Shown here: positions 1 through 7,327 of the stretch, one piece after another
Layout of the letters: the number at the start of each line of letters is the position of its first letter
Numbering within the stretch: position 1 is the first letter of the stretch
DNA from: Hepatobacter sp965661165
Lineage (GTDB): Bacteria > Pseudomonadota > Alphaproteobacteria > Holosporales > Hepatobacteraceae
Reading direction: 5' to 3'
DNA: 9,471 nucleotides
Assembly (NCBI GenBank): GCA_965661165.1
Contig: CBFICL010000035.1
Location: 1-9,471 of the forward strand
Position numbers and translations under genes: made by a program
Notes under the pieces: generated by a model
Database searches by the model: none
The model's input: only the letters and a program-made list of their open reading frames with translations
Told to the model about the DNA's origin: nothing

Positions 1-569
1 ACGGTGTGATTGGACTTACCAAGGTGAGTGAAGGGGCCATGGTAAACCGCAATCAAGAGCTGGGCACCATTTTGATGCTGGATCCGCTGTATGTGGATTT
101 CTCTGTGCCTGAATCTTTCCTTAAAGATGTATCGGTGGGGAGCCTGGTCTATGTGACGGTGGACGGGTTTAATGATTTGCCCATGGAAGCTGTGATTGAT
201 GCCATCGACAGTCGCGCCCAACCGGGAACGCACAGTGTTCAGATGCGTGCGCTTCTGGAAAATGGCGGTAACCTCATGCGTCCCGGCCAATTTGCTCGTG
301 TGGCTGTGGATTTAGGTAAGGATGACAATGCCGTTCTTGTGCCCATGAAGGCCATTGAACAGTCAGGCACGCGCTTCTTTGTCTATATTGTTCTGGACAA
401 TACGGCTATACAGAAAGAGGTGGTGCTGGGCACACGTGAGGGGGATGTGGTGCAGATCAAAGAAGGTCTTCAAGGGGGTGAACCCGTGGTGACCGTGGGT
501 CAAGTGAACATTCACGATGGCGCGTTTGTGAAAACAGACGCTGGGCCAAAACCTGATGAATCCTCGTAA
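1..569 (+). CDS. RND efflux periplasmic adaptor (membrane fusion protein), 3' part
   Basis: This is the C-terminal part of a periplasmic adaptor that links an inner-membrane RND pump to an outer-membrane channel. The frame is open to the left edge, so the true start lies outside the window; the GTG at position 6 is only an internal codon. Visible parts are the end of the lipoyl/hairpin region (GLTKVSEGAMV), the beta-barrel domain beginning DPLYVDFSVPE, the family-typical stretch MRPGQFARVAVDLG, and the membrane-proximal domain with VLVPMKAIEQ. It ends in TAA after a short hydrophilic tail. The permease gene follows after 20 bases on the same strand, the usual adaptor-permease operon order. 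The family assignment is firm from these motifs; the exported substrate cannot be told. Confidence 0.93.
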   Translation, partial: GVIGLTKVSEGAMVNRNQELGTILMLDPLYVDFSVPESFLKDVSVGSLVYVTVDGFNDLPMEAVIDAIDSRAQPGTHSVQMRALLENGGNLMRPGQFARVAVDLGKDDNAVLVPMKAIEQSGTRFFVYIVLDNTAIQKEVVLGTREGDVVQIKEGLQGGEPVVTVGQVNIHDGAFVKTDAGPKPDESS

Positions 570-589
570 CCCCTGAATAGTAAGCGTTC

Positions 590-3500
590 ATGAAAAAATC
601 GTCCCTGTCTTTAATCCAAAAATTTATCGATCGCCCTGTGTTGGCGTGGGTGGCCCATATTGTGATTGTGCTGCTGGGTGTGGTGGCCTATTTTGGCTTG
701 CCGGTGCGACAGTTCCCGCAAGTGGAATATCCCGTGTTGACGGTGACTACCCAATACGACGGCGCGAACCCTGAAGTGATGGAAATGCAGGTAACCCGCC
801 CCCTTGAAGAAGTTTTCTCAGGGTTAGAAGGCCTAGATCAGATGCGCTCGGTGAGCATGGCCGAGCAAAGTAGGATTGTGATGCGGTTTAAGGAAAGCCG
901 GCCCATCGATGCTGCGGCGTCAGATGTGCGGGATAAGCTGTCGCGGTTAGAAACATTGCCGCGCGAAGCCACCACGCCGCGTATTACCAAAGCGGATATT
1001 GATGCGGGGTCTGTGATGTCGCTGGCACTGTATAGTGATAAGCACTCTCTAGAAGACCTGCACGACTACACCATCCGTTCGCTAAAAAGTGAGATTGAAT
1101 CTGTCCAAGGTGTGGCCTATGTTGAAAATTATGGCGGCGTTTCCTATGAAATTCACATCATTCTCGACCCTGTGAAAATGGCATCGGTGGGTGTGTCCCC
1201 TGCCGAGGTGTCTGAGGCGCTCAAGCAACAAAACTTTAACAAACCTGCCGGGCGTGTAGGGGACCAAAACCAAGAATTTTTGATGATCACCAAGGCGCGA
1301 TTGTCTAACTTGCAAGATTTCAACGACCTGGCGTTATTTGAGAAAGACAATTACGTCGTGCGGTTGTCTGATGTAGGGTATGCCAAGAAAAATGATAAAG
1401 ACACGCGTTTTCGTGTGCGTTATAATGGCAAAGACGCGGTGATGCTGGATGTGACGGCTCAATCGCGCGCTAACCCCATTGATATCTCGCGTAACATCAC
1501 CAAACGCATCAAGGATATACAAGACAATCTGCCAAGCGGCATGGTGCTTGACGTGGCGTTTGACCATTCCAAATATGTGGAAAGCTCGATCTCTCATGTG
1601 TATCAAGGCATTTGGGAAGCTGTGTTTCTTGTGCTGTTAGTGGTGTTTTTGTTTTTGCATTCCTTTCGTATTGCGTTGGTGCCATTGGTCACCATCCCTA
1701 TTTCGCTGATTGGGACTTTTTTCATCATCTCGCTTCTTGGTTTTTCTATTAATGTGTTGTCGTTGTTGGCCTTGGTGTTGGCTGTGGGGCTGGTGGTGGA
1801 TGATGCCATTGTGGTGCTTGAAAATATCTATCGCCATGTGGAAGAGGGGATGAAACCGTTTGATGCCGCGCGTGTGGGCATCAAGGAAATCCAGTTTTCT
1901 ATTGTGGGCATGACCTTGACCCTTGTGGCGGTTTATCTCCCCATTGCGTTGGCGCGGGGGTTTGTGGGCAAGCTTTTTGTCGAGTTTGCGCTGACGCTGG
2001 CTTCGGCTGTGGTGATTTCAGGGTTTGTGGCGCTGGTGCTGTCTCCCATGATGTGTGCGCGCTTGCTGCAAGAAAAAAGCAAAACCAAAGCCACCCAGCA
2101 CACCTATTTGTCGCGTTTTTATGGGGGAGTGAATGCCTTTTTTCACCGTCTCGATTTGGCGTATCGCGGGGCCCTTCATGTGTGTCTTTCCTATAGGCGC
2201 TATGTATTTTTGGGGGCGATTGTGTTTGCAGGTTTGGGCTATCTCTTATCCAAGTCCATTTCGCAGGAGGTCTCTCCCTTGGAGGATCAGGGCGTGATGC
2301 GTGTGGTGGCTACGGGGCCTTTTGGCGCGACGCTCTCCTATCTTGACCATTATGCTGAAAAGATTGATCGTTTGATGGCCCGTGTGCCTGAGGTGGAAAA
2401 GCGTCTGCTGGTGACCCAGGTGGGGGATGAAACCTATGAAAAAATCGGCCTTGTGCCGCGCCATCAGCGGTCGGATTGTCGCGCTTTACTGCCGTCCATT
2501 CGCGGTGACTTGCAGCGCACGATCTCAGGGGTCAGGACTTATGCCTATTGCCCCAACCGCTCGTTTGGTGCCAACTCAGAGCGGCCTTTTTCCATTATCA
2601 TCCAAACCGATCGTTCGTATAAAGATCTGGTGAAGGTGGCGCGGCGTGTGCGGCGCGTGATTTCCTCGCACCCTGGCGTTGTGGAGCGCCTTGTGGATTG
2701 GGATGTGCCTATGGAGGGCAAAGAATACCAGGTGATGATCAACCGCAACATTGCGGCGGCATCGAATATCAGTCTGCACACCATTGCTGATACGTTGGAT
2801 ATTTTGATCAGTGGCCGTCGGGTCACCTCTTTTGAGCGGGATTCGCGCATGTATCCTGTGAAATTGATGGTGGATGAACACAATCGCCGCAGCCCAGATG
2901 ATTTGCAAGGCATTGCCGTGCGGGGGCGTAAAGACAACAAGGAAGTGTTTGTGCCCTTGGCCGACCTGGTGTCGATACAAGAGCTGGTGACAAACCCCTC
3001 CATCAATCACTATGGTCGTATGCGCGCAGCCAAAATCGATGGTGCCTTACAGCCCGGGGTGGGGCTTGGCATGCTTTATAAAGAGCTTTATCCGGTCATG
3101 AAGGCTGAAATGCCCAGTGGGTTCCGGTTTGTGCCGGCGGGCGAATTGCGGCGCTTTTTGAATGAGCAAAACACCGTGGCTATCATTTTTGCCCTGGCCA
3201 TTACTTTTATTTTCCTGGTCATGGCGGCTCAGTTTGAGAGTTTCCGTGATCCGTTCATCATCATGTTCAGTGTGCCGTTGGCCTTGGTGGGGGGCGTGTT
3301 CACCCTGTGGTTGGTGCCGGGGGTGACCATCAATATCTATAGCCAGGTGGGGCTGGTGACCCTGATTGGGTTGATCACCAAGCACGGTATTTTGATTGTC
3401 GACTTTGCCAACCAGCGGGTGAAGGGAGGCATTGAGGTGACCCAGGCATTGGTGGAGGCGTGTGGGCTTCGGTTGCGCCCCATTTTGATGACCACCTCAG

Positions 3501-3784
3501 CCATGGTGTTGGGTGCGGTGCCGCTGGTGCTGGGCTCGGGCGCTGGGGTTGAGGCGCGCCGCCAGGTGGGCTGGGTGATTATGGGCGGCCTTAGCATCGG
3601 CACGCTCCTTACCTTGTTTGTGGTGCCTTGTATGTATATGTTGTTTTCGCGTCATTCGGGCGACACCCTTTTTTCCTGGACCGGGGGGATGGGGCGGCCC
3701 AAGCTGCCGTCTGGATCTCAACAATCTGAAGCAAAAAAATCTGCGGCTAAGTTGCCCTCTAGAGCTAAAAAATCTGAGGTCTAA
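590..3784 (+). CDS. RND multidrug efflux permease, HAE1 type (AcrB/MdtB-like)
   Basis: This is the inner-membrane, proton-driven pump of a tripartite efflux system. At 1064 residues it has the usual length for the family and shows the duplicated fold. TM1 follows FIDRPVLAWV, then the periplasmic porter start LPVRQFPQVEYPVLTVTTQY. TM2-TM6 lie at roughly residues 340-490, a second porter domain follows, and TM8-TM12 run from about 865 to 1020. The TM4 proton-relay pair is present (GLVVDDAIVVLENI, D404 and D405), and so is the TM10 lysine (LIGLITKHGILIVDF, K931), so the pump should be functional. The last 40 or so residues form a hydrophilic K/S-rich tail. The ATG is preceded by only a weak ribosome-binding site, so translation may be coupled to the adaptor gene. 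Substrate is unknown. Confidence 0.95.
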   Translation: MKKSSLSLIQKFIDRPVLAWVAHIVIVLLGVVAYFGLPVRQFPQVEYPVLTVTTQYDGANPEVMEMQVTRPLEEVFSGLEGLDQMRSVSMAEQSRIVMRFKESRPIDAAASDVRDKLSRLETLPREATTPRITKADIDAGSVMSLALYSDKHSLEDLHDYTIRSLKSEIESVQGVAYVENYGGVSYEIHIILDPVKMASVGVSPAEVSEALKQQNFNKPAGRVGDQNQEFLMITKARLSNLQDFNDLALFEKDNYVVRLSDVGYAKKNDKDTRFRVRYNGKDAVMLDVTAQSRANPIDISRNITKRIKDIQDNLPSGMVLDVAFDHSKYVESSISHVYQGIWEAVFLVLLVVFLFLHSFRIALVPLVTIPISLIGTFFIISLLGFSINVLSLLALVLAVGLVVDDAIVVLENIYRHVEEGMKPFDAARVGIKEIQFSIVGMTLTLVAVYLPIALARGFVGKLFVEFALTLASAVVISGFVALVLSPMMCARLLQEKSKTKATQHTYLSRFYGGVNAFFHRLDLAYRGALHVCLSYRRYVFLGAIVFAGLGYLLSKSISQEVSPLEDQGVMRVVATGPFGATLSYLDHYAEKIDRLMARVPEVEKRLLVTQVGDETYEKIGLVPRHQRSDCRALLPSIRGDLQRTISGVRTYAYCPNRSFGANSERPFSIIIQTDRSYKDLVKVARRVRRVISSHPGVVERLVDWDVPMEGKEYQVMINRNIAAASNISLHTIADTLDILISGRRVTSFERDSRMYPVKLMVDEHNRRSPDDLQGIAVRGRKDNKEVFVPLADLVSIQELVTNPSINHYGRMRAAKIDGALQPGVGLGMLYKELYPVMKAEMPSGFRFVPAGELRRFLNEQNTVAIIFALAITFIFLVMAAQFESFRDPFIIMFSVPLALVGGVFTLWLVPGVTINIYSQVGLVTLIGLITKHGILIVDFANQRVKGGIEVTQALVEACGLRLRPILMTTSAMVLGAVPLVLGSGAGVEARRQVGWVIMGGLSIGTLLTLFVVPCMYMLFSRHSGDTLFSWTGGMGRPKLPSGSQQSEAKKSAAKLPSRAKKSEV

Positions 3785-3799
3785 CAATCAGCGCACCAA

Positions 3800-3881
3800 A
3801 AACCGATCCCGAAGACCACGGTTTAACGGGCGCCTAACGAGTGTTTACCTGGCCAACGGCTTAAAACCGGCCTCTTGTTAG
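3800..3881. other. Intergenic hairpins after the efflux genes
   Basis: This 256-base gap between convergent genes contains no convincing gene. Two imperfect hairpins are visible: AAACCG (3800-3805) with CGGTTT (3819-3824), and CTAACGAG (3834-3841) with CTC-TT-GTTAG (3872-3881), the latter containing a smaller CGG/CCG stem. Neither is followed by a T-run. They may protect or fold the 3' end of the efflux mRNA. Confidence 0.35.
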
Positions 3882-3905
3882 CATACGCACCCCCTTTTTG
3901 GGCAG

Positions 3906-3945
3906 AGACTCTCTTAAGAGATTGTCTTCACAAGACCCCTTTTTT
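3906..3945 (+). terminator. Candidate intrinsic terminator of the efflux operon
   Basis: AGACTCTC (3906-3913) can pair with GAGA-TT-GTCT (3918-3927). Alternatively GTCTT (3924-3928) pairs with AAGAC (3932-3936) around a 3-base loop. CCC and then six T (3940-3945) follow. The stems are rather AT-rich, so strength is uncertain. Confidence 0.45.
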
Positions 3946-3990
3946 AAAAAAAGGCGGGGCCTCACGCACCGCTGTGTGCGTCCGCTCGCC
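3946..3990 (-). terminator. Candidate intrinsic terminator of gene A
   Basis: Read on the - strand, GGCG and CGCC form an outer stem, ACGCAC and GTGCGT an inner 6-bp stem with a 6-base loop, and seven T follow directly (the A-run at 3946-3952 on the + strand). It lies about 50 bases past the last stop codon of gene A. This is a good Rho-independent terminator shape and adjoins the one facing the other way. Confidence 0.6.
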
Positions 3991-4040
3991 TTCTGTGTAT
4001 ACTGTTTCTGCCGTGATGCTTAGGACTGTCCTGGCTCTGA

Positions 4041-5209
4041 TTATTGTCTTTCTTGCTCTTTTTTCCAGATTGTTTTGAGTCTGGCCTCGAGTTTATCCCG
4101 CTCTTCGGCAAGTGAAAGAGCCTCTTGCTCTTTTTTCTGGCTTTCGGTCGGTGTAAGCAGGTTCTCAGGATTCAAACGCTCACTAAACTTTTGCATAATT
4201 TTTACTGTGAAAGCCGCCACTTTCGGGTGACCTTCTATGCTAAAATGTGACAATGCTCTTTTTTTCTCATCCTCTGAGGCCTGTGGGTTGTTTACAAGCC
4301 AGGCCTGATAGGCGTCATCACGCTCTTTTCGTAACGTTACTTCGGATGACTCTTTTATTGTTTCTATGATCTGTTGAGATTTTTTCTTTATGTCGTCGAG
4401 TGACTTCATTTTATTTGTGAGCTCTGCATTGTCCTCCACCTTCGCCTCTATGCCCAAGCGTTTGAGTGTGTCGATTTTTTCTTGTGCTTCCTACATCACA
4501 GTTTCAAAGTAAATCTTGTTAAGCTCCCCTAATTTTTTTTGTTTATCCTCTTCTGAGGCGCCCTCGTTATCCACAAGCCATGTGTCATAGTTTGTCCATA
4601 GATCCGTTGAAGGGCGCTGCCAAAGTTTTTCAGGGTCTTCTTCAAACCACTGTGCGAAGATCTTTATTTTCTCATTGTGCGAAGGTTGTTTTTGAGTGCT
4701 CCCAGCGTTTCTTTCAACATCCCACTTGCTGAATATTTTCCATCGAGGGTGCAAGGGGGAGGAGCCAGCTTCTTCAGGATTCTTCTCAGCCCACGCGTTG
4801 TAGTTAGCCCATATTATATCTTTTTTCTGAAGGTGAAGGTTGTCAGGGTTGTCCTTAAACCACTGTTCGAAGGCCGCTATTTGCTCTTGAAAAGATTTGC
4901 CCTCAGGGTTTTTCTTTTGCGCGGGATCGAGAGGGCCAGCCAGGACGGCTTGTGCGATCGCCTTCCCGAGGACCTCTTGTTGAGCAGGCGATATCTCTGA
5001 GTTCTGCTTAGCCCACGCTTTATATTCATTCTCTAAACCTTGGGGGCTTAAACGTGCCTTGAGGGATTCTTCTCCAGGGTTTTGCCTAAGGTCGGGCGCG
5101 CGCGCGGGCTCACTGGCGGTGGGTTGATTCTTCCCGCGGCCAGCGTGGACATCAAGAGGGGCAAGGGCAACACTACCCACCAAACAGGCAAAAGGAAACC
5201 ATTCTTCAT
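4041..5209 (-). pseudogene. Gene A: secreted W-motif repeat protein, broken by frameshift and TAG
   Basis: I recognise no named family. The start is ATG at 5207-5209, after an AAGGA site with 7-base spacing. Read straight, it gives only a 54-residue product. One base missing from the T-run just after MKNGF shifts the frame; restoring it gives FPFACLVGSVALAPLDVHAG, a Sec signal peptide matching gene C next door. The corrected frame runs to an in-frame TAG (4491-4493) at codon 240 and then stays open in the same frame to TAA at 4041, for 389 codons. The mature protein is K/E/Q-rich and helical. It has motifs at YKAW66, FEQW117, YNAW140, FAQW188, YDTW211 and YQAW304, most followed by a [DN]NP-like segment. 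The pair 117/140 recurs as 188/211, an offset of exactly 71 residues. It could be a true pseudogene, a switched-off phase variant, or (for the single-base change) a sequencing error. Confidence 0.75.
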
Positions 5210-5242
5210 CAATGCATCCTTATCCAACACACTCACCCCTCC

Positions 5243-5280
5243 ATTATCTGTCTTTTTTGTCAAAAAAGAAATAATATCAA
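5243..5280 (-). promoter_or_regulatory. Promoter/operator region of gene A with palindrome
   Basis: A perfect 17-base palindrome, CTTTTTTGTCAAAAAAG (5252-5268), is flanked by ATTAT (5243-5247) and ATAAT (5271-5275), making a longer dyad. On the - strand GATAAT is a possible -10 box. The block TTGATATTATT plus palindrome plus GAGGGGTGAGTG is nearly identical upstream of gene C. The palindrome centre lies about 51 bases before the ATG. The -35 box is not clear. The rest of the 252-base gap to gene B shows nothing I can support. Confidence 0.5.
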
Positions 5281-5461
5281 GTATTTATAGGGTTTGTGGC
5301 TGAGGGTGCTTGAAGAGGCAACGTATGCTTTGCCCTATGCGCTGGCTTGCGCCGACACAAATGTCCTTTTCTGGGGTCAGCATAAAAATCCGCATAAAAA
5401 AGACTAAGACGTTCCTTCAGCCTCGGCTTTTTGTTTGTCAGTGTGCCACCTGTATCATCAA

Positions 5462-6058
5462 TCAGACGAAGAAAGGGGGGTCACGTTGCAACATCTCCAG
5501 AGCTAAAAGCTGACTTCCAATCTTCAATGTTTTTTTGCCTCTGTCTAGCAAGTCTTGCCTTGGCTGCTTTATACGATCATTGTATAGCGAACGCATTTTT
5601 TCTGCTGTCTGTTTCGAAGAGGCGTTTGAGTTTTTGTCTTTCCATGATTGAATGGCTGGCAATAGGCTGGTTAATGGCATTTGTTTGGCAAAGGTGTTTT
5701 CGTAATTTTTCCTAACTCGATAATATTGTTTTCTTAAAGATGCCATCATAGGCTCTATTTCGGGCTTAAACGTCTCAGACATAAAGTTGTAGTAGGCACG
5801 GAGAGGCTCATCACTTTCTGCTTCCTCAAAGGCTTCCCACAAAGCATCCTTCTGGGTCACAAGGTCCCGGAGGGTTTCTTGCTGTTCTTGTGAAAGGGCA
5901 GGATAGGCGTGGCCGTGAATCATGATGGCGCCTTGTGAAACCGCCTCACTTTCATCGTCTGGATCCATGGCATAGGCGGGCGTCGCAAGGGAGGTAAGGG
6001 CGATGGTGCTGCCCAAACAAGCGAGCCTTAGATAGGTATACATAAACATGCTGCCCAT
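5462..6058 (-). CDS. Gene B: small exported helical protein, 198 aa
   Basis: This is an open gene of unrecognised family. The first ATG (6058) is chosen because a GGA lies a suitable 5 bases upstream; in-frame ATGs at residues 4 and 6 are alternatives. The N-terminus is a Sec signal peptide, RLACLGSTIALTSLATPAYA, probably cut after AYA at residue 30. Its core resembles the leaders of genes A, C and D. The mature part is acidic at first (MDPDDESEA) and then helical and charged. It holds one degenerate copy of the array motif, IQSWKDKNSNASSKQTAEK, with W139. It therefore looks like the most diverged array member. It stops with TGA and has its own promoter, so it can be expressed alone. Likely site is the periplasm, outer surface or outside the cell; function unknown. 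Confidence 0.75.
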   Translation of the reverse strand: MGSMFMYTYLRLACLGSTIALTSLATPAYAMDPDDESEAVSQGAIMIHGHAYPALSQEQQETLRDLVTQKDALWEAFEEAESDEPLRAYYNFMSETFKPEIEPMMASLRKQYYRVRKNYENTFAKQMPLTSLLPAIQSWKDKNSNASSKQTAEKMRSLYNDRIKQPRQDLLDRGKKTLKIGSQLLALEMLQRDPPFFV

Positions 6059-6079
6059 GTTTTTCCATCATGTGGGGTT

Positions 6080-6107
6080 ATTATGATATTTTTTGCCAAA
6101 AAGTCAA
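6080..6107 (-). promoter_or_regulatory. Promoter of gene B with embedded palindrome
   Basis: On the - strand TTGACT (6102-6107) and CATAAT (6080-6085) are separated by 16 bases, a good sigma-70-type promoter. The palindrome TTTTTGGCAAAAA (6090-6102 on the + strand as TTTTTGCCAAAAA) fills the spacer and touches the -35 box. It corresponds to the palindromes before genes A, C and D. The 5' leader would be about 15 bases. Confidence 0.6.
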
Positions 6108-6143
6108 TGATGCATAACGATACTTATCAACGCCGCACGGCCC

Positions 6144-7192
6144 TCATGCCGGTTTGTGTTTTCTCTTATGCGCCCTCGACATTTTCAGAGACGCTTCCAT
6201 GGCGTTTATCTTCTTTCTTTGGGTTGCGAGTGCCTCCATGTGTGCTTGCGTTTGCTCTATTGCCTTTGTGATGGGTGTTTTATAGCCCTCTTCATCAAGC
6301 TGTCTGAGACGCTTGTTTTTTTCTTCTCTGGTCATGTTGACTAACCATTTTTTGCTTCTATCAAGAAGTGTTATTGTTTCCGTGTCTAATATGCGCCTTT
6401 CTTGTGTGAGTGTGTTTAAATCGCGTTCATATTGCTGGGTCAGCGCGTCTAAAAATCGTTGTTCAGGGGCGAGATGCTTTTTAACAAAAGGGGGTTTGGC
6501 ATCAGCAAGTGCCCGTTTCTTTTTCCTTATCTTGTCAATTTGTTGTGCCAATAGCCTTTGATGGTTGACCCCATCCTGGTTTTGCTGTTCTTCTGGCGTA
6601 CTGCGGCTTTCAAGATGTGCCCGTTTGTCCTGAAGATGCCTTGTGAGTGACACCCTATCGGCTTCATATTCGTGTATGCTGTTGAGAAGGGTTTCTATGG
6701 TTTCATAGGCCTCATGCAAGGAGGGTTTGTCTTGGCTAAGTGCGCGGATCCAGGCTTCTGAAGCCTCACCCCTTGCCTCTGTTGACTCTGTTGACTCGGT
6801 CTCCATAAGCTCTTTTCTTTTGTCTTGCTTGTCGTATTTTCTTTTCTTTTGTCTTGCTTGTCGTATTTTGTGGCCTCTGGGTTTTTTTCAAGCCACGTAA
6901 GGTAGGCGGGGCGCTGCTGCTCAAAAGCCGCCCACCTTTCATCTTGTGTGGGGTCTGCGGGTTCTTTTTGCCTGTCGCGCGCGTATTGATGCCACGCTAA
7001 GGGATTGTTCTTAGAAAACGCTACATAGCTTTTTTGGAAAACTGGATCTAGCCAATCTTCGTGCGTTGTATTGGGGGTCGCTTTGAATGAAGCAGGCTCG
7101 CTGGCGGTGGTTTTGTTCTTTCCAGCATGAACATCAACGGGGGCAAGGGCCACGCTGCCCAACCAAAAGGCAAAAAAGAAACCATTCTTCAT
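6144..7192 (-). pseudogene. Gene C: secreted W-motif protein, broken by a 29-bp tandem duplication
   Basis: The ATG at 7190-7192 follows a GGAAGG site with 7-base spacing. The first part encodes a Sec leader, FFFAFWLGSVALAPVDVHAG, then motif copies YVAFSKNNPLA (F59) and YLTWLEKNPEATKYDKQDK (W100). Here a perfect 29-bp tandem duplication (6812-6869) shifts the frame, and translation runs into TAG at 6695. Deleting one copy joins this frame exactly to the 6144-6806 frame and gives a 339-residue protein. Its C-terminal two thirds is a long charged coiled-coil-like region (for example EQQNQDGVNHQRLLAQQIDKI) ending with TGA. The downstream part has its own ATG at 6806 and might be made separately, but it would lack a signal. 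No named family is recognised. Confidence 0.8.
6812..6869. repeat. Perfect 29-bp tandem duplication inside gene C
   Basis: Copies at 6812-6840 and 6841-6869 are identical, base for base. The length is not a multiple of three, so two copies put gene C out of frame while one copy keeps it in frame. On the coding strand one unit spans the codons of KYDKQDKRK. Confidence 0.97.
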
Positions 7193-7216
7193 AAACACAC
7201 CTTCCATCACAACAAA

Positions 7217-7265
7217 CACTCACCCCTCTATTATTTGCTTTTTTTGTCAAAAAAACAATAATATC
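7217..7265 (-). promoter_or_regulatory. Promoter/operator region of gene C with palindrome
   Basis: The palindrome TTTTTTTGTCAAAAAAA (7239-7255) is flanked by ATTATT (7230-7235) and AATAAT (7257-7262). On the - strand TTGTTT (7253-7258) and AATAAT (7230-7235) are 17 bases apart and could be the -35 and -10 boxes. CACTCACCCCTC (7217-7228) matches the same block at 5230-5241 before gene A. The palindrome centre lies about 55 bases before the ATG. Confidence 0.5.
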
Positions 7266-7277
7266 AAACACTTAAGG

Positions 7278-7315
7278 AAAAAACATGCCGTGTTTTTTAT
7301 GGCGGTGCGGTCATG
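7278..7315 (-). terminator. Candidate terminator of gene D
   Basis: On the - strand CATG-A-CCG pairs with CGGCATG across a 17-base loop, followed by six T (A-run at 7278-7283). A further CCCC-ACAT-GGGG hairpin (7316-7327) sits right after the stop codon. The bulge and long loop make this only moderately convincing. Confidence 0.4.
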
Positions 7316-7327
7316 CCCCATGTGGGG

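Noticed and set aside
2545..3006. 153-codon open frame antisense to the permease gene
   Set aside because: It overlaps a well-supported RND permease completely, has no ribosome site or recognisable protein character, and is a frame shadow.
3832..3882. Integron attC-like site (GCCTAAC ... GTTAGC hairpin)
   Set aside because: The right core reads GTTAGCA rather than GTTRRRY, the element is short, and there is no integrase or cassette array nearby. A chance hairpin after an operon is simpler.
3785..4040. tRNA, small RNA or CRISPR in the convergent gap
   Set aside because: No cloverleaf, spaced direct repeats or promoter for an RNA gene could be seen; the hairpins fit terminators.
4491..5183. 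A separate gene starting at the TTG at 5183
   Set aside because: The frame begins in the middle of a signal peptide and lacks its positively charged start; the ATG at 5209 with its ribosome site and gene C as model shows it is one frameshifted gene.
6144..6806. A separate cytoplasmic protein starting at ATG 6806
   Set aside because: Deleting one 29-bp copy fuses it exactly with the upstream leader-bearing frame, so it is best seen as the back half of gene C. Internal initiation cannot be excluded.
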